Assembly (NCBI RefSeq): GCF_003693265.1
Contig: NZ_RDRE01000002.1
Span: 124,001-188,000 of the forward strand
Direction of reading: 5' to 3'
Source: Corynebacterium gottingense
GTDB taxonomy: Bacteria; Actinomycetota; Actinomycetes; Mycobacteriales; Mycobacteriaceae
DNA: 64,000 bases
The notes beneath the pieces are model-generated. The model did not search any database. It was not told where the DNA came from and saw only the letters and a program-made list of their open reading frames with translations. The position numbers and the translations under genes were made by a program. Shown in pieces: positions 1-8,076 of this stretch (the stretch's first letter is position 1; every line of letters starts with the position of its first letter).

Positions 1-199
1 ACCGGTACGCGTCGCGCGAGGCGAAGTTGAGCGCGTGGCTCGCACCAGCGGAAATGCCGCCAACCCAGCCGAACTGCACGTGCTCCGCGATGAGCTTCTC
101 CACCACCGGGGCCGTGTACGAGTTTCTGGTGCCTCCGCCTTCGAAGATGACGGCGACGTCGCGGGCGTCAATTTCTGGCTCAACAGTCATGCGCTTCAT
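1..199 (-). CDS. Patatin-like phospholipase family protein, N-terminal part only
   Basis: The first 66 codons of a minus-strand gene that runs off the left edge. Reading from the ATG at 199 gives a short leader, then the patatin oxyanion-hole glycine run ([12 protein letters not shown]) and, about 30 residues on, the nucleophile-elbow serine motif GISAGASH (GxSxG). This pairing is typical of bacterial patatin-like hydrolases of the YjjU type, which are Ser-Asp acyl hydrolases acting on lipids. The catalytic Asp lies outside the window. A second ATG at 190 is an equally possible start. It is divergent from the MMPL gene, with a short shared upstream region holding a palindrome. The family call is firm; the substrate is unknown. 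Confidence 0.8.
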   Translation of the reverse strand, partial: MKRMTVEPEIDARDVAVIFEGGGTRNSYTAPVVEKLIAEHVQFGWVGGISAGASHALNFASRDAYR

Positions 200-235
200 C
201 CTAAACGTTTTCGTAGCGTCGCCCCAAGGTATTAC

Positions 236-266
236 TTTGCACACCGTGCGCAAATTTGCATATGCT
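236..266 (+). promoter_or_regulatory. Promoter and probable TetR operator of the MMPL-TetR operon
   Basis: A 19-bp imperfect palindrome TTTGCACACCGTGCGCAAA (236-254, 8 of 9 pairs complementary) overlaps a -35-like TTGCAC (237-242). It sits just upstream of a -10 box TATGCT (261-266). The ATG at 274 is 7 nt past the -10, so the transcript is probably leaderless. The position between -35 and -10 and the TetR gene downstream suggest an autoregulatory operator; this is inference. Confidence 0.6.
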
Positions 267-273
267 GTGCATC

Positions 274-2628
274 ATGTCGAATTTCCTATACAAGCTGGGC
301 AGCCGGTCATACCGAAAAGTATGGCCCTTCCTGGCCTTTTGGATAGTTGTCCTCATCGGCGCCGGGGTGCTCGCCTCCAACTTTGCCAAGGCACCCAACC
401 CCTCATTCTCCATGCCGGACATGGACTCCACCATCACGCAGGAGGAGATGAGCGAGCGCTTTGGCACTGACGCGGATCTCACCAGCGCACCCACCGGCAC
501 CGTTGTGATCCAGGCGGAGGGCGACCGCACCCTCGCCGACCAAGACGTGATGGCAAAGGTGGACGAGATGCTCGGTGAGCTGAAGTCCTCCGACGCACTC
601 GCCGATACCGACGCCATCGTGAACCCGGTGCTCGCCGCAGGCGGGATGCAGCAGCAGCTGACCGAGGCGAAGACAGCACAGGGCGTCCCGCCGGAACAGA
701 TTGCAAAGGACCTCGCGCAGCTCTCCCCTGTCAGCCCCGACCAGAAGACCGGGACCGTGGACGTCACTTTTAACGCCGCGGCGGTCATGGACATCTCGTC
801 GGAGCAGCGCAGCGAGATCACCGACGTGCTGGACAAGTACGACGGTGCTGACCTGCTCAACGTGCAGTACAACGGCATGGCGTTCCAGTCGCAGGAAATG
901 AACATGACCTCCGAGCTGATCGGCCTGGCCGTGGCAGCGGTTGTCCTGCTCATCACGTTCGGCTCCTTCGTCGCCGCCGGCATGCCGCTGCTCTCCGCCG
1001 TGATCGGCGTGGGCGTCGGCCTGCTCGGCGTCCAGCTGGCCACGCTGTTTACCGACACGATCTCGGACATGACGCCGATGCTGGCCTCCATGATCGGCCT
1101 GGCAGTGGGCATCGACTACGCGCTGTTCATCGTGGCGCGCTTCCGCAACGAGCTCATCAACGGCGCCGGCCTCAACGACCTCACGCCGAAGGAGCTGGCA
1201 CAAGCGCTGCGCACCATGGACAAGGGCACGCGCGCCCACGCGATGGGCATGGCCCTGGGCACGGCCGGAGGCTCCGTGGTGTTCGCGGGCTTCACCGTGC
1301 TCATCGCGCTCGCAGCGCTGTCCATCATCGGCATCCCGTTCCTGTCCACCATGGCGTACGCCGCGGCCGCGACGGTCGCGCTCGCCGTGCTTGTGTCCAC
1401 CACCTTCCTGCCGGCAATGCTGGGCCTTTTGGGCACCCGCATCTTTGCGGGTCGCGTCCCGGGGCCGAGGGTGCCGGACCCGGAGGACGAAAAGCCGACG
1501 ATGGGCCTGAAGTGGGCCCGAATCATCCGCAAGCGCCCGTGGGTCATGCTGCTGGCGTCGGTCGCACTGCTAGGCATCCTGGCCATCCCCGCCGCGGGCC
1601 TCCGGTTGGCCATGCCGACCGACGGCACGGCGTCGCCAGGCACCCCAGCCCGAGAGGCGTACGAGATGACCTCGGACGCCTTCGGCCCTGGCCGCAACGC
1701 CCCCATGATTGCGTTCGTTGACGTGGCCAACGTCGCCGAGCAGGATCGCCCCGCCGCGTTCCAGGATGCGCTGACCGCCTTCAACGAGGCCGAAGGTGTC
1801 GAGAACGCGCAGATCGTGCAGACCACCGACACCATGGACGCCGCGCAGGTCCTCATCACTCCGACCACGGGCGCGACCGACCCGGCGACCACGGAGACGC
1901 TCGAGCGGCTGCGCGACTACCAGTCCGAATTTGCGGACAGCACCGGCGGCGAGTTCGGCATCACCGGTGTCACCCCGATTTTCGACGACATCTCGCAGCG
2001 CCTCCAGGACGTGCTGCTCCCCTACATCGCTATCGTCATCGGGCTTGCGTTCATCGTGCTCATGCTGGTGTTCCGCTCCCTGTGGGTCCCGCTCATCGCC
2101 GCGCTCGGCTTCGCGCTCTCCATGGCCGCGACCTTCGGCATCACCGTGGCGATCTTCCAGGACGGCATGTTCGGCATCATTTCCGACCCGCAACCGCTGC
2201 TGTCCTTCCTGCCCATCATGCTCATCGGCCTCACCTTCGGCCTGGCCATGGACTACCAGGTCTTCCTGGTCACGCGCATGCGCGAGGGCTTCGTCTCGCG
2301 CGGCAAGACCGCCGGCAACGCCACCGCCAACGGCTTCAAGCACGGCGCGCGCGTCGTCACCGCCGCCGCCCTGATCATGATTTCCGTGTTCGCCGCTTTC
2401 ATGCTCATCGACGAGCCCTTCATCAAGGCCATGGGCTTCGCGCTCGCTGTGGGCGTGCTTATCGACGCCTTCGTGGTCCGCATGACCATCATCCCGGCCA
2501 CCATGTACCTGCTGGATGATCGCGCGTGGAAGCTGCCCAACTGGCTGGACAAGGTGTTGCCCAACCTGGACATTGAGGGCGAGCACCTGCAGCAAACGGT
2601 GGAACACCATGAACCTGCGCGAGTCTAA
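274..2628 (+). CDS. MMPL/RND-family transporter
   Basis: A 784-residue membrane protein with the MMPL layout. One N-terminal membrane helix (about residues 15-35) is followed by an extracytoplasmic domain, a first helix bundle (about 205-375), a second large outside domain (about 430-575) and a second bundle (about 580-755). Both family Asp-Tyr pairs of the proton relay are visible: D281-Y282 in GIDYALFIVARF and D660-Y661 in AMDYQVFLVTRM. MMPL proteins export lipids or drugs across the inner membrane using the proton gradient; in Corynebacteriales several move trehalose mycolates. The ATG at 274 is preferred over the TTG at 256 because a -10 box lies 7 nt upstream. The 3' end overlaps the tetR start by 20 nt, so the pair is co-transcribed, as expected for a drug- or lipid-induced efflux unit. 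Substrate unknown. Confidence 0.9.
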   Translation: MSNFLYKLGSRSYRKVWPFLAFWIVVLIGAGVLASNFAKAPNPSFSMPDMDSTITQEEMSERFGTDADLTSAPTGTVVIQAEGDRTLADQDVMAKVDEMLGELKSSDALADTDAIVNPVLAAGGMQQQLTEAKTAQGVPPEQIAKDLAQLSPVSPDQKTGTVDVTFNAAAVMDISSEQRSEITDVLDKYDGADLLNVQYNGMAFQSQEMNMTSELIGLAVAAVVLLITFGSFVAAGMPLLSAVIGVGVGLLGVQLATLFTDTISDMTPMLASMIGLAVGIDYALFIVARFRNELINGAGLNDLTPKELAQALRTMDKGTRAHAMGMALGTAGGSVVFAGFTVLIALAALSIIGIPFLSTMAYAAAATVALAVLVSTTFLPAMLGLLGTRIFAGRVPGPRVPDPEDEKPTMGLKWARIIRKRPWVMLLASVALLGILAIPAAGLRLAMPTDGTASPGTPAREAYEMTSDAFGPGRNAPMIAFVDVANVAEQDRPAAFQDALTAFNEAEGVENAQIVQTTDTMDAAQVLITPTTGATDPATTETLERLRDYQSEFADSTGGEFGITGVTPIFDDISQRLQDVLLPYIAIVIGLAFIVLMLVFRSLWVPLIAALGFALSMAATFGITVAIFQDGMFGIISDPQPLLSFLPIMLIGLTFGLAMDYQVFLVTRMREGFVSRGKTAGNATANGFKHGARVVTAAALIMISVFAAFMLIDEPFIKAMGFALAVGVLIDAFVVRMTIIPATMYLLDDRAWKLPNWLDKVLPNLDIEGEHLQQTVEHHEPARV

Positions 2629-3184
2629 GAAACAGGCAACCCGCGAGGTGATTTCCGACGCCGCGGCGCACATCCTGCTGCACCAGGGGTCAGAGAAGCT
2701 CACCGTCGCCCGGGTCGCCGCCGCCGCGGAAGTGTCCCCGCGCACGTTCCACAACTACTTCGCGGACCTGGACGCCGCCCTGCTGGTCTTTGTGGAACGC
2801 ACCTTTGCGGAGATCGGCGAGGATATTCGCCGCCTCCCGCCCGAGCTCGGGCTCACCGAGGCGTTCGAGCAGATCTGCGTCGACGCACTCACCGGCGACG
2901 GGGTCAAGCTGCACTCGGCGTCGACCCTGCTGCTCACCTCGGACCGGCTTGAGCTGATTCGTGGCTCCGCCTGCCCGAACGACGACCGCGAGCGCATCCT
3001 GGACCCGGTGGTCAGCGCGCTACAGGAGCGCGCACCCCAGCTGGCCCCCTTCGAAGTCCTCGTGCTACTCAGCGCCTACGGGTCCGCCGCGAGTGTGGCG
3101 TTCAAGCGGCACCTCCGCACGCCGAGTGCCGACAGCCAGGCCCTCCTGCACAAGGCGTTCGCCGCCGTGCGCGCGAGCCGCTAG
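2609..3184 (+). CDS. TetR/AcrR family transcriptional regulator
   Basis: 191 residues. The N-terminal 60 residues form a TetR DNA-binding domain, with the helix-turn-helix around residues 20-50 (LTVARVAAAAEVSPRTFHNY then FADLDAAL). The remaining helices would be the ligand and dimer domain. The start at 2609 overlaps the end of the MMPL gene by 20 nt, so the two are translationally linked, and the regulator most likely represses this transporter through the palindrome at 236-254. Its stop TAG (3182-3184) shares the tetranucleotide CTAG with the stop of the convergent BrkB-like gene. The inducer cannot be read from the sequence. Confidence 0.88.
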   Translation: MNLRESKKQATREVISDAAAHILLHQGSEKLTVARVAAAAEVSPRTFHNYFADLDAALLVFVERTFAEIGEDIRRLPPELGLTEAFEQICVDALTGDGVKLHSASTLLLTSDRLELIRGSACPNDDRERILDPVVSALQERAPQLAPFEVLVLLSAYGSAASVAFKRHLRTPSADSQALLHKAFAAVRASR

Positions 3185-4317
3185 TTCCGCGCGTTTTTCA
3201 CCTCGCGCGCTGTCCGCGCGATCCACCGCTCCAGCTGCAGGCGCCACCGGGCGCCCTCGCTGGAGCGTGGCCGTGCCTGAATGTGCCGCTCAGAGTCGTA
3301 CCCTACCTGGAGCTCCTTCGCGCGGAGGATTTCGGCGTCGATCTTCACGCCCTCCAGCAGCACGATGTTCATTACCCACACGAGCGCCAGCACCGCGATC
3401 ACGGTCCCGAACGCCCCGTACGCGGATCGCACGCCGAACGTGGACATGTAGAGCCCGAACCCCCACCACAACCAGAAGCCGACGAACAGGGCTAACGACG
3501 ACCCCACCGTCAGCAACCTGAACCGCCCCGGCCTCACATTTGGCGTGAAGTAGTACAACAGCGACAGCAGGATCATCGCCATCAGCACGATCACGGGCGT
3601 CCGCAAATACACCCACACCGGCAGGAACTTCTCCGTGAGGTAGGTCAGCACATTCTCCACACCGAGCGGCCGCGCCACCGGCCCAAGCACGCTGTGCACG
3701 ATGCCGTCCGTGAGCAGCGTCCCGATCAGGATCGCCAGCCCACCGACGACGAGCATCAGCGTGATCAGCCACATGGTCACCCAAGTGACCACCACGTTTC
3801 GCCCTTCCGAGCGCCCATAGACCAGGTTGGCGTTGCGCGAAAAACTCCGCACGTACGCCGACGCAGACAGCAGCGAGATCAGCAGCGAGACGATTAGCGC
3901 CACAGTGCTTTGCGACGGAGTGCCCACAATCGTCTCCATCAGATCCATCGCCTCTCCGCGCAGGGCCTCCGGCACGTACACCTCAACCAGCCCGTCCAGG
4001 AGCTGATCGACCGTCCCCGGGTCGCGCCCGAGTAGCAAGGTCGCGATGGCGTACGCCGAGACCAGCATGGGCGCGAGGGACAGCACCGTGTAGTAGGTCA
4101 GCGTGGCGCCTCGATCCACCATGGCGTCCGTGGAAAAGTCTGCAAACAGCCGCTTGAGCACGAGCGTCCAACCGGCCTTTCCCAGCCGGTTCCTGCGACC
4201 GAGGGGATTGGGCATCGTGTCTTCCGACGGAGGAAACTCCGGTTCGCCGATGCCGTAGGGCAACACGAAGTCGACGCGTCGCGACGCAATCTCAGGGCCC
4301 TTTTCGGCATCTTCCAT
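3181..4317 (-). CDS. YihY/BrkB family inner-membrane protein
   Basis: 378 residues with about six hydrophobic helices between residues ~50 and ~325, the usual YihY/UPF0761 (BrkB) length and pattern, including the region following 'STDAMVDRGATLTYYTVLSL'. The family is conserved in many bacteria but its function is not settled; earlier links to RNase BN and to serum resistance are not supported as a general role. The start at 4317 (MEDAEKGPEI) is chosen because the longer reading frame would run into the divergent HNH gene's promoter. The C-terminal tail is basic and cytoplasmic. It is convergent with tetR and shares its CTAG stop. Confidence 0.85.
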   Translation of the reverse strand: MEDAEKGPEIASRRVDFVLPYGIGEPEFPPSEDTMPNPLGRRNRLGKAGWTLVLKRLFADFSTDAMVDRGATLTYYTVLSLAPMLVSAYAIATLLLGRDPGTVDQLLDGLVEVYVPEALRGEAMDLMETIVGTPSQSTVALIVSLLISLLSASAYVRSFSRNANLVYGRSEGRNVVVTWVTMWLITLMLVVGGLAILIGTLLTDGIVHSVLGPVARPLGVENVLTYLTEKFLPVWVYLRTPVIVLMAMILLSLLYYFTPNVRPGRFRLLTVGSSLALFVGFWLWWGFGLYMSTFGVRSAYGAFGTVIAVLALVWVMNIVLLEGVKIDAEILRAKELQVGYDSERHIQARPRSSEGARWRLQLERWIARTAREVKNARN

Positions 4318-4518
4318 AGTGCCAGCGTAACGGTTTTCTGTGCGTTGACCTTGTCCTGACACGGCGAAAATCAGCGCGCTTCCAGAGCAGCAGTTTGTGT
4401 TCGCACGGACATTCTTTGCGCTTATGTTCGAACGGCAATTGTGCACCACATCGGCACTCTTTCGTACGCCTGTTCTATTTTCGCCGCCAATCTTCGAACC
4501 GGTGTTGGGGGCCACGTT

Positions 4519-4524
4519 TATAGT
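4519..4524 (+). promoter_or_regulatory. -10 box of a leaderless promoter (DUF222-HNH gene)
   Basis: TATAGT lies 7 nt before the ATG at 4532. This is the spacing of corynebacterial leaderless transcripts and it decides the start over the upstream in-frame codon at 4397. Confidence 0.6.
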
Positions 4525-4531
4525 GCAAGGC

Positions 4532-6016
4532 ATGAACGCTCAACAAGCCCCACCTCGCCCCTACTTCCGAATAGACAGACCCCACGACAGCGATGCGCAC
4601 CTTGGCCGCAGCCTCCGTGAATCGGAGCACGCACTGTACTCGCGCTTTAGCGACGATGGCGTGGACATCGAAGACTTCGACGTGGTCGTCGATAAGCTTG
4701 CTCAGGCCACGGGGTACTCCCGCACCGTCATCCGCTCCGCAGTGCTGTCGTATCACCGGCTGACGGATCTGCCGCGGCTGCGTGCGCTGCACAACGAGCA
4801 AAAGCTGCTCACGCTGGGCCACCTGACCGCGATCCGGCGGAAGCTGGAGGAGCTCGGTCCCGACGCCGACGCGGAGATCCTCGCCGGTATCGACGACTTC
4901 CTGGTCGAACAGTTCACGCCCACCCGGCAGAGCCAGCCGTTCCCCGACCCCGCGGCCGTCACGCGAAAGTTGCGGGCGCACATCCGGCGCATCGACCCGG
5001 CTCTGGGCTACAACCCGAAGAAGCGGAAGGAGCGCGAGGCCCGCCGGGACCACGGAGCCGAGTTCTTCCTCGAGGACTTCGGTGGGATAACAAAGGGCAT
5101 GATGAACCTGACCACGGACACCGCGACACTGGCCGCCGTGCGCGCGTTCGTGCAGCAATGCGGGTTGGAGCACAAGCTGTCTTCGCACGACACCGTGGTG
5201 AAACTGCTCACCGGCGAGATCACGCCGGCAGCGAAGGCGCGAATCCAGGTATACGCGCCGAAGGGGCGCGAGGCGGGGCAGCCAGTGTTCATCCCGGGCT
5301 TCGGCTGGACTGAGCCTGACGCCACGGTCGCGTTCGACGAGATGTGCGCGCAGACCCCGCCCTCCGTCGCCGACATGGACGGCGTTCGCGAAAACAGGAC
5401 ACCCAGCTACGTGCCGACGGCAGACATGCGGGCGCTCGTGGAGGCTCGCGACGGCACGTGCATCTACCCCGGCTGCAACCACCCCGCGGAGCAGTGCCAG
5501 TTGGACCACCGCATCCCGTTCGCTGAGGGAGGGGAAACACGCGTAGATAACCTTCACTGCCTCTGCCAGAGGCACCATAACCTCAAGACCGACCGCCGCG
5601 CCTTCTACGTCGTCGACCCCGCGACCGGGGACGCCATCTGGCTGTACGAGGACGGCACATTTGAGGTTTCGGAGCCTTCCGGGCTGCTGACCGCTCAGTT
5701 GGGTGCTGAGGATCCGCGGTGGAAGGCGTCGATAAGCGAAGTGAAGCGCAGGCGCGAACGGGCCGCGGAGTTTCATGCGCGCGGACACGCGATTATGGAC
5801 CAATACGAGAAAGATCAGGACATCATCGAGTGTGAATTCGCGCTGGACCAGCTCGAAGAACAGTTTGACATGCGCTTTCCGTTCCGTCCGGAACCGGAAT
5901 GGTGGATGGGGCTCACACCACCGGTGGATGCACCATTTCCCGACTATGAATGGGAGGACAACCCGGACAACCTGCGCTTTGACGACGCCAACATTCCGCT
6001 CCCGGAGGCCGGTTAG
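4532..6016 (+). CDS. DUF222 domain protein with C-terminal HNH endonuclease motif
   Basis: 494 residues. The first ~300 form a helical DUF222 (mycobacterial 13E12-repeat type) region. From C310 there is an HNH zinc-binding nuclease motif: CIYPGCNHPAEQCQLDHRIP, then GGETRVDNLHCLCQRHHNLK. It has two Cys pairs, the DH pair and the closing HH-N, so the nuclease residues look intact. Members of this family are abundant in actinobacterial genomes, often in many copies, with no proven role. It stands alone here with its own leaderless promoter and is not next to any restriction, intein or phage gene. The last 130 residues are acidic and rich in Trp/Phe/Pro. Confidence 0.88.
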   Translation: MNAQQAPPRPYFRIDRPHDSDAHLGRSLRESEHALYSRFSDDGVDIEDFDVVVDKLAQATGYSRTVIRSAVLSYHRLTDLPRLRALHNEQKLLTLGHLTAIRRKLEELGPDADAEILAGIDDFLVEQFTPTRQSQPFPDPAAVTRKLRAHIRRIDPALGYNPKKRKEREARRDHGAEFFLEDFGGITKGMMNLTTDTATLAAVRAFVQQCGLEHKLSSHDTVVKLLTGEITPAAKARIQVYAPKGREAGQPVFIPGFGWTEPDATVAFDEMCAQTPPSVADMDGVRENRTPSYVPTADMRALVEARDGTCIYPGCNHPAEQCQLDHRIPFAEGGETRVDNLHCLCQRHHNLKTDRRAFYVVDPATGDAIWLYEDGTFEVSEPSGLLTAQLGAEDPRWKASISEVKRRRERAAEFHARGHAIMDQYEKDQDIIECEFALDQLEEQFDMRFPFRPEPEWWMGLTPPVDAPFPDYEWEDNPDNLRFDDANIPLPEAG

Positions 6017-6430
6017 ACTCGCACCATGGCATTTCTTGAGCGAATCCGCGCACTGTTCGCGGGCGACCCCACCCTGCCACTCGTGGAGTACCCGGAGGAA
6101 TTTGAGCGATTCGAGGTCACGCACCTGCACGTTCACACCGCGAACCTGTCCCCCGACACCGACGAAAAGATGGTGATCATCACGACAACGCCCGCCGCGC
6201 TCCCCGCTCTTCAGGAGGCGAACGGTCCGGTGCAACTTGTCGCAAAAAACGAACGTCCCGTGACGTTCGTCCCGATGGACAAGCAAGCAGACCCGCTGCT
6301 CGACCCGAACCTCGGATGGCTCATTCCAGTGACCGAGGCAACCGGTCGTGAAATTGCGACCATGCAACAAGGCCCCGGCGCGCACGAGCTGAACTCGCTG
6401 CACCTGGGCCTTGTGTTAGAGGGCGACTAG
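6014..6430 (+). CDS. Conserved-looking protein of unknown function
   Basis: A 134-residue soluble protein read from the ATG at 6026 (residue 1 MAFLERIRALF); the span given includes its -10 box TAGACT (6014-6019). That box overlaps the stop region of the HNH gene and lies 6 nt before the ATG, so the message is probably leaderless. The sequence has no signal peptide, membrane segment or catalytic motif that I recognise. It alternates beta-strand-like stretches (HLHVHTANL, KMVIITTTP, PVTFVPMD) with acidic loops. I cannot assign a function. It is convergent with the anion transporter, with 4 nt between the stops. Confidence 0.65.
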
Positions 6431-6434
6431 GCGG

Positions 6435-7976
6435 CTACACCAGCCCCATCCACTTCCAGTACGTCGCGGAAAGGAGCAAGATCAACAAGTACGCCACGAT
6501 GGTCAGCGGGATGCCCGCCCGGAGGAACTGCTTCGTGGTGAACGCGCCCGTGCCGTAGGCCAGCATGTTCTGCGGGGCGGAGATGGGCAGCAAGAACCCG
6601 AAGCAGATGACAAACTGCTGGATGATGACGAAGCCGATGCCGCCATTCGGCACGCCGAGCGTCGCAGCGAGCGCGATGAACACCGGGATCAGGGCGGAAG
6701 CGAGCGACGTCGCGGACGCGAATCCCAGGTGAATGATGATGTTGAACAGGGACACGATCGCGATCGTGGCGAGGATCGGCATCGAGGAAATGCCCAGCGC
6801 GCCAAACGTCTGCTCCGAAAGCCAGGTCGCCGCGCCCGTTTTCAGGAGGAACGAGCCGAGCGAGATGCCCACCGCGAACACGATCAGCGTGCCCCAGTTG
6901 ATGTGGTTCTGCGCGTACTTGAAGTCCATCACCCCGATGCCCGGCAAGAGCATCACGCCGATCGCCACGAGCGTGATCGTGGACGAGTTGATGGGGTGCA
7001 GCAGCCCCTCGGTCGCCCAGAAGAGAAGCAGGACCACGGCGATCGCAGTCAGGCGCTTCTCTGCGCCAGTCATCGGCCCCATCTCGTCCAGCTGCTGCTG
7101 CACCAGTTCGCGCCCTCCCTCAATGCGATCCACCTCGGGTTTCATGACTGCGAGCATGATGAAGTACAGCGCAATCGACATCAGCACCGCCCATGGCGCG
7201 GCCCACAGGAACCACTTGCCCCAGGACACGGTCTGACCCATCTGGTCCTCAATGAAACCGATGGCCACAAGGTTTTGCGCCGCAGCAGTCTTAATACCGA
7301 CGTTCCAGATCGACACCGCTTGCACCGCAGTAATTACCAGCAGCGCCGACAGTTTCGAATCCACCGTCATGCCGAACGCGGCCACCATGCCCAGGAGGAT
7401 CGGCACCACGGCGCCCGCGCGAGCGGTTGCGGACGGCACGAAGAACGCGAGGATGATAGAAATCACGATCGCGCCGGCGACAATGTGCGACGTCTTCTCG
7501 CCCGCAACTTTGAGCACGTTGAGCGCGATGCGCCGGTGCAGCCCCGTCGCCTGCATCGCCGTGGCCAGCGCCAACGCGGCCGCGACCAGCGCCACCGCGC
7601 CCGACGAGAAGCCGCCGAGCGCAATGCTCAGCGCCGGGCCCGTACCGAAAATCTCGCCCGGATTTTCCGGATCGGGCGACAGCCCCACGAGCATGGCAAT
7701 GAGTCCGATGATCAGCACCGAGCTGACCGGGTAGCTCACCGCCTCGGTCACCCACATGATCACGGCAAACGCGAGCATTCCGAGCGCGATCTGTCCCTGC
7801 CACTCGATACTGTCAATGGGGATCAGCAGCACCACGATGAGCGCGATAAACGCAAGGAAAAACGAAATGAGCTTCCCCTTGCTCATCGACGCCCCTTCGC
7901 CACCCCCTCCCTGCGTCACCGTTCCCGAATCCGCGTTTTGGTGCGGTTTTGCTGGTTGTGTTGCAGCCGATGTCAC
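6435..7976 (-). CDS. SLC13/DASS-type sodium:anion (dicarboxylate) symporter
   Basis: 513 residues, almost entirely membrane helices from residue ~35 on (about 12). The repeated serine/threonine-rich re-entrant segments of the DASS family are visible (VPSATARAGAVVPILLG and its C-terminal counterpart near FASATSLASALIPV). Members import di- and tricarboxylates or sulfate with sodium. I chose the GTG at 7976 because a strong ribosome-binding site AGGGAGG lies 5 nt before it. The longer frame from 8039 would start upstream of the promoter, and an internal ATG (MSKGKL) is an alternative. Substrate is inferred from the family only. Confidence 0.85.
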   Translation of the reverse strand: MTSAATQPAKPHQNADSGTVTQGGGGEGASMSKGKLISFFLAFIALIVVLLIPIDSIEWQGQIALGMLAFAVIMWVTEAVSYPVSSVLIIGLIAMLVGLSPDPENPGEIFGTGPALSIALGGFSSGAVALVAAALALATAMQATGLHRRIALNVLKVAGEKTSHIVAGAIVISIILAFFVPSATARAGAVVPILLGMVAAFGMTVDSKLSALLVITAVQAVSIWNVGIKTAAAQNLVAIGFIEDQMGQTVSWGKWFLWAAPWAVLMSIALYFIMLAVMKPEVDRIEGGRELVQQQLDEMGPMTGAEKRLTAIAVVLLLFWATEGLLHPINSSTITLVAIGVMLLPGIGVMDFKYAQNHINWGTLIVFAVGISLGSFLLKTGAATWLSEQTFGALGISSMPILATIAIVSLFNIIIHLGFASATSLASALIPVFIALAATLGVPNGGIGFVIIQQFVICFGFLLPISAPQNMLAYGTGAFTTKQFLRAGIPLTIVAYLLILLLSATYWKWMGLV

Positions 7977-8010
7977 GAAGACCTCCCTACCGAAAGTGGT
8001 GCTATTACCA

Positions 8011-8039
8011 ATTCTAGCCGGGGAAATTGGGCGCAACAA
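8011..8039 (-). promoter_or_regulatory. Promoter of the anion symporter gene
   Basis: On the minus strand, -35 TTGTTG (8034-8039), a 17-nt spacer and -10 TAGAAT (8011-8016). Transcription would begin near 8004, leaving a leader of about 28 nt that contains the AGGGAGG site. Confidence 0.6.
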
Positions 8040-8076
8040 AAGAATACAAACGGTCAGGACCGGGCACTACCAGGCA

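Noticed and set aside
4475..6403. 642-codon minus-strand frame opposite the DUF222-HNH gene
   Set aside because: The plus-strand gene has an intact HNH motif and promoter; the opposite frame has neither motif nor start signals.
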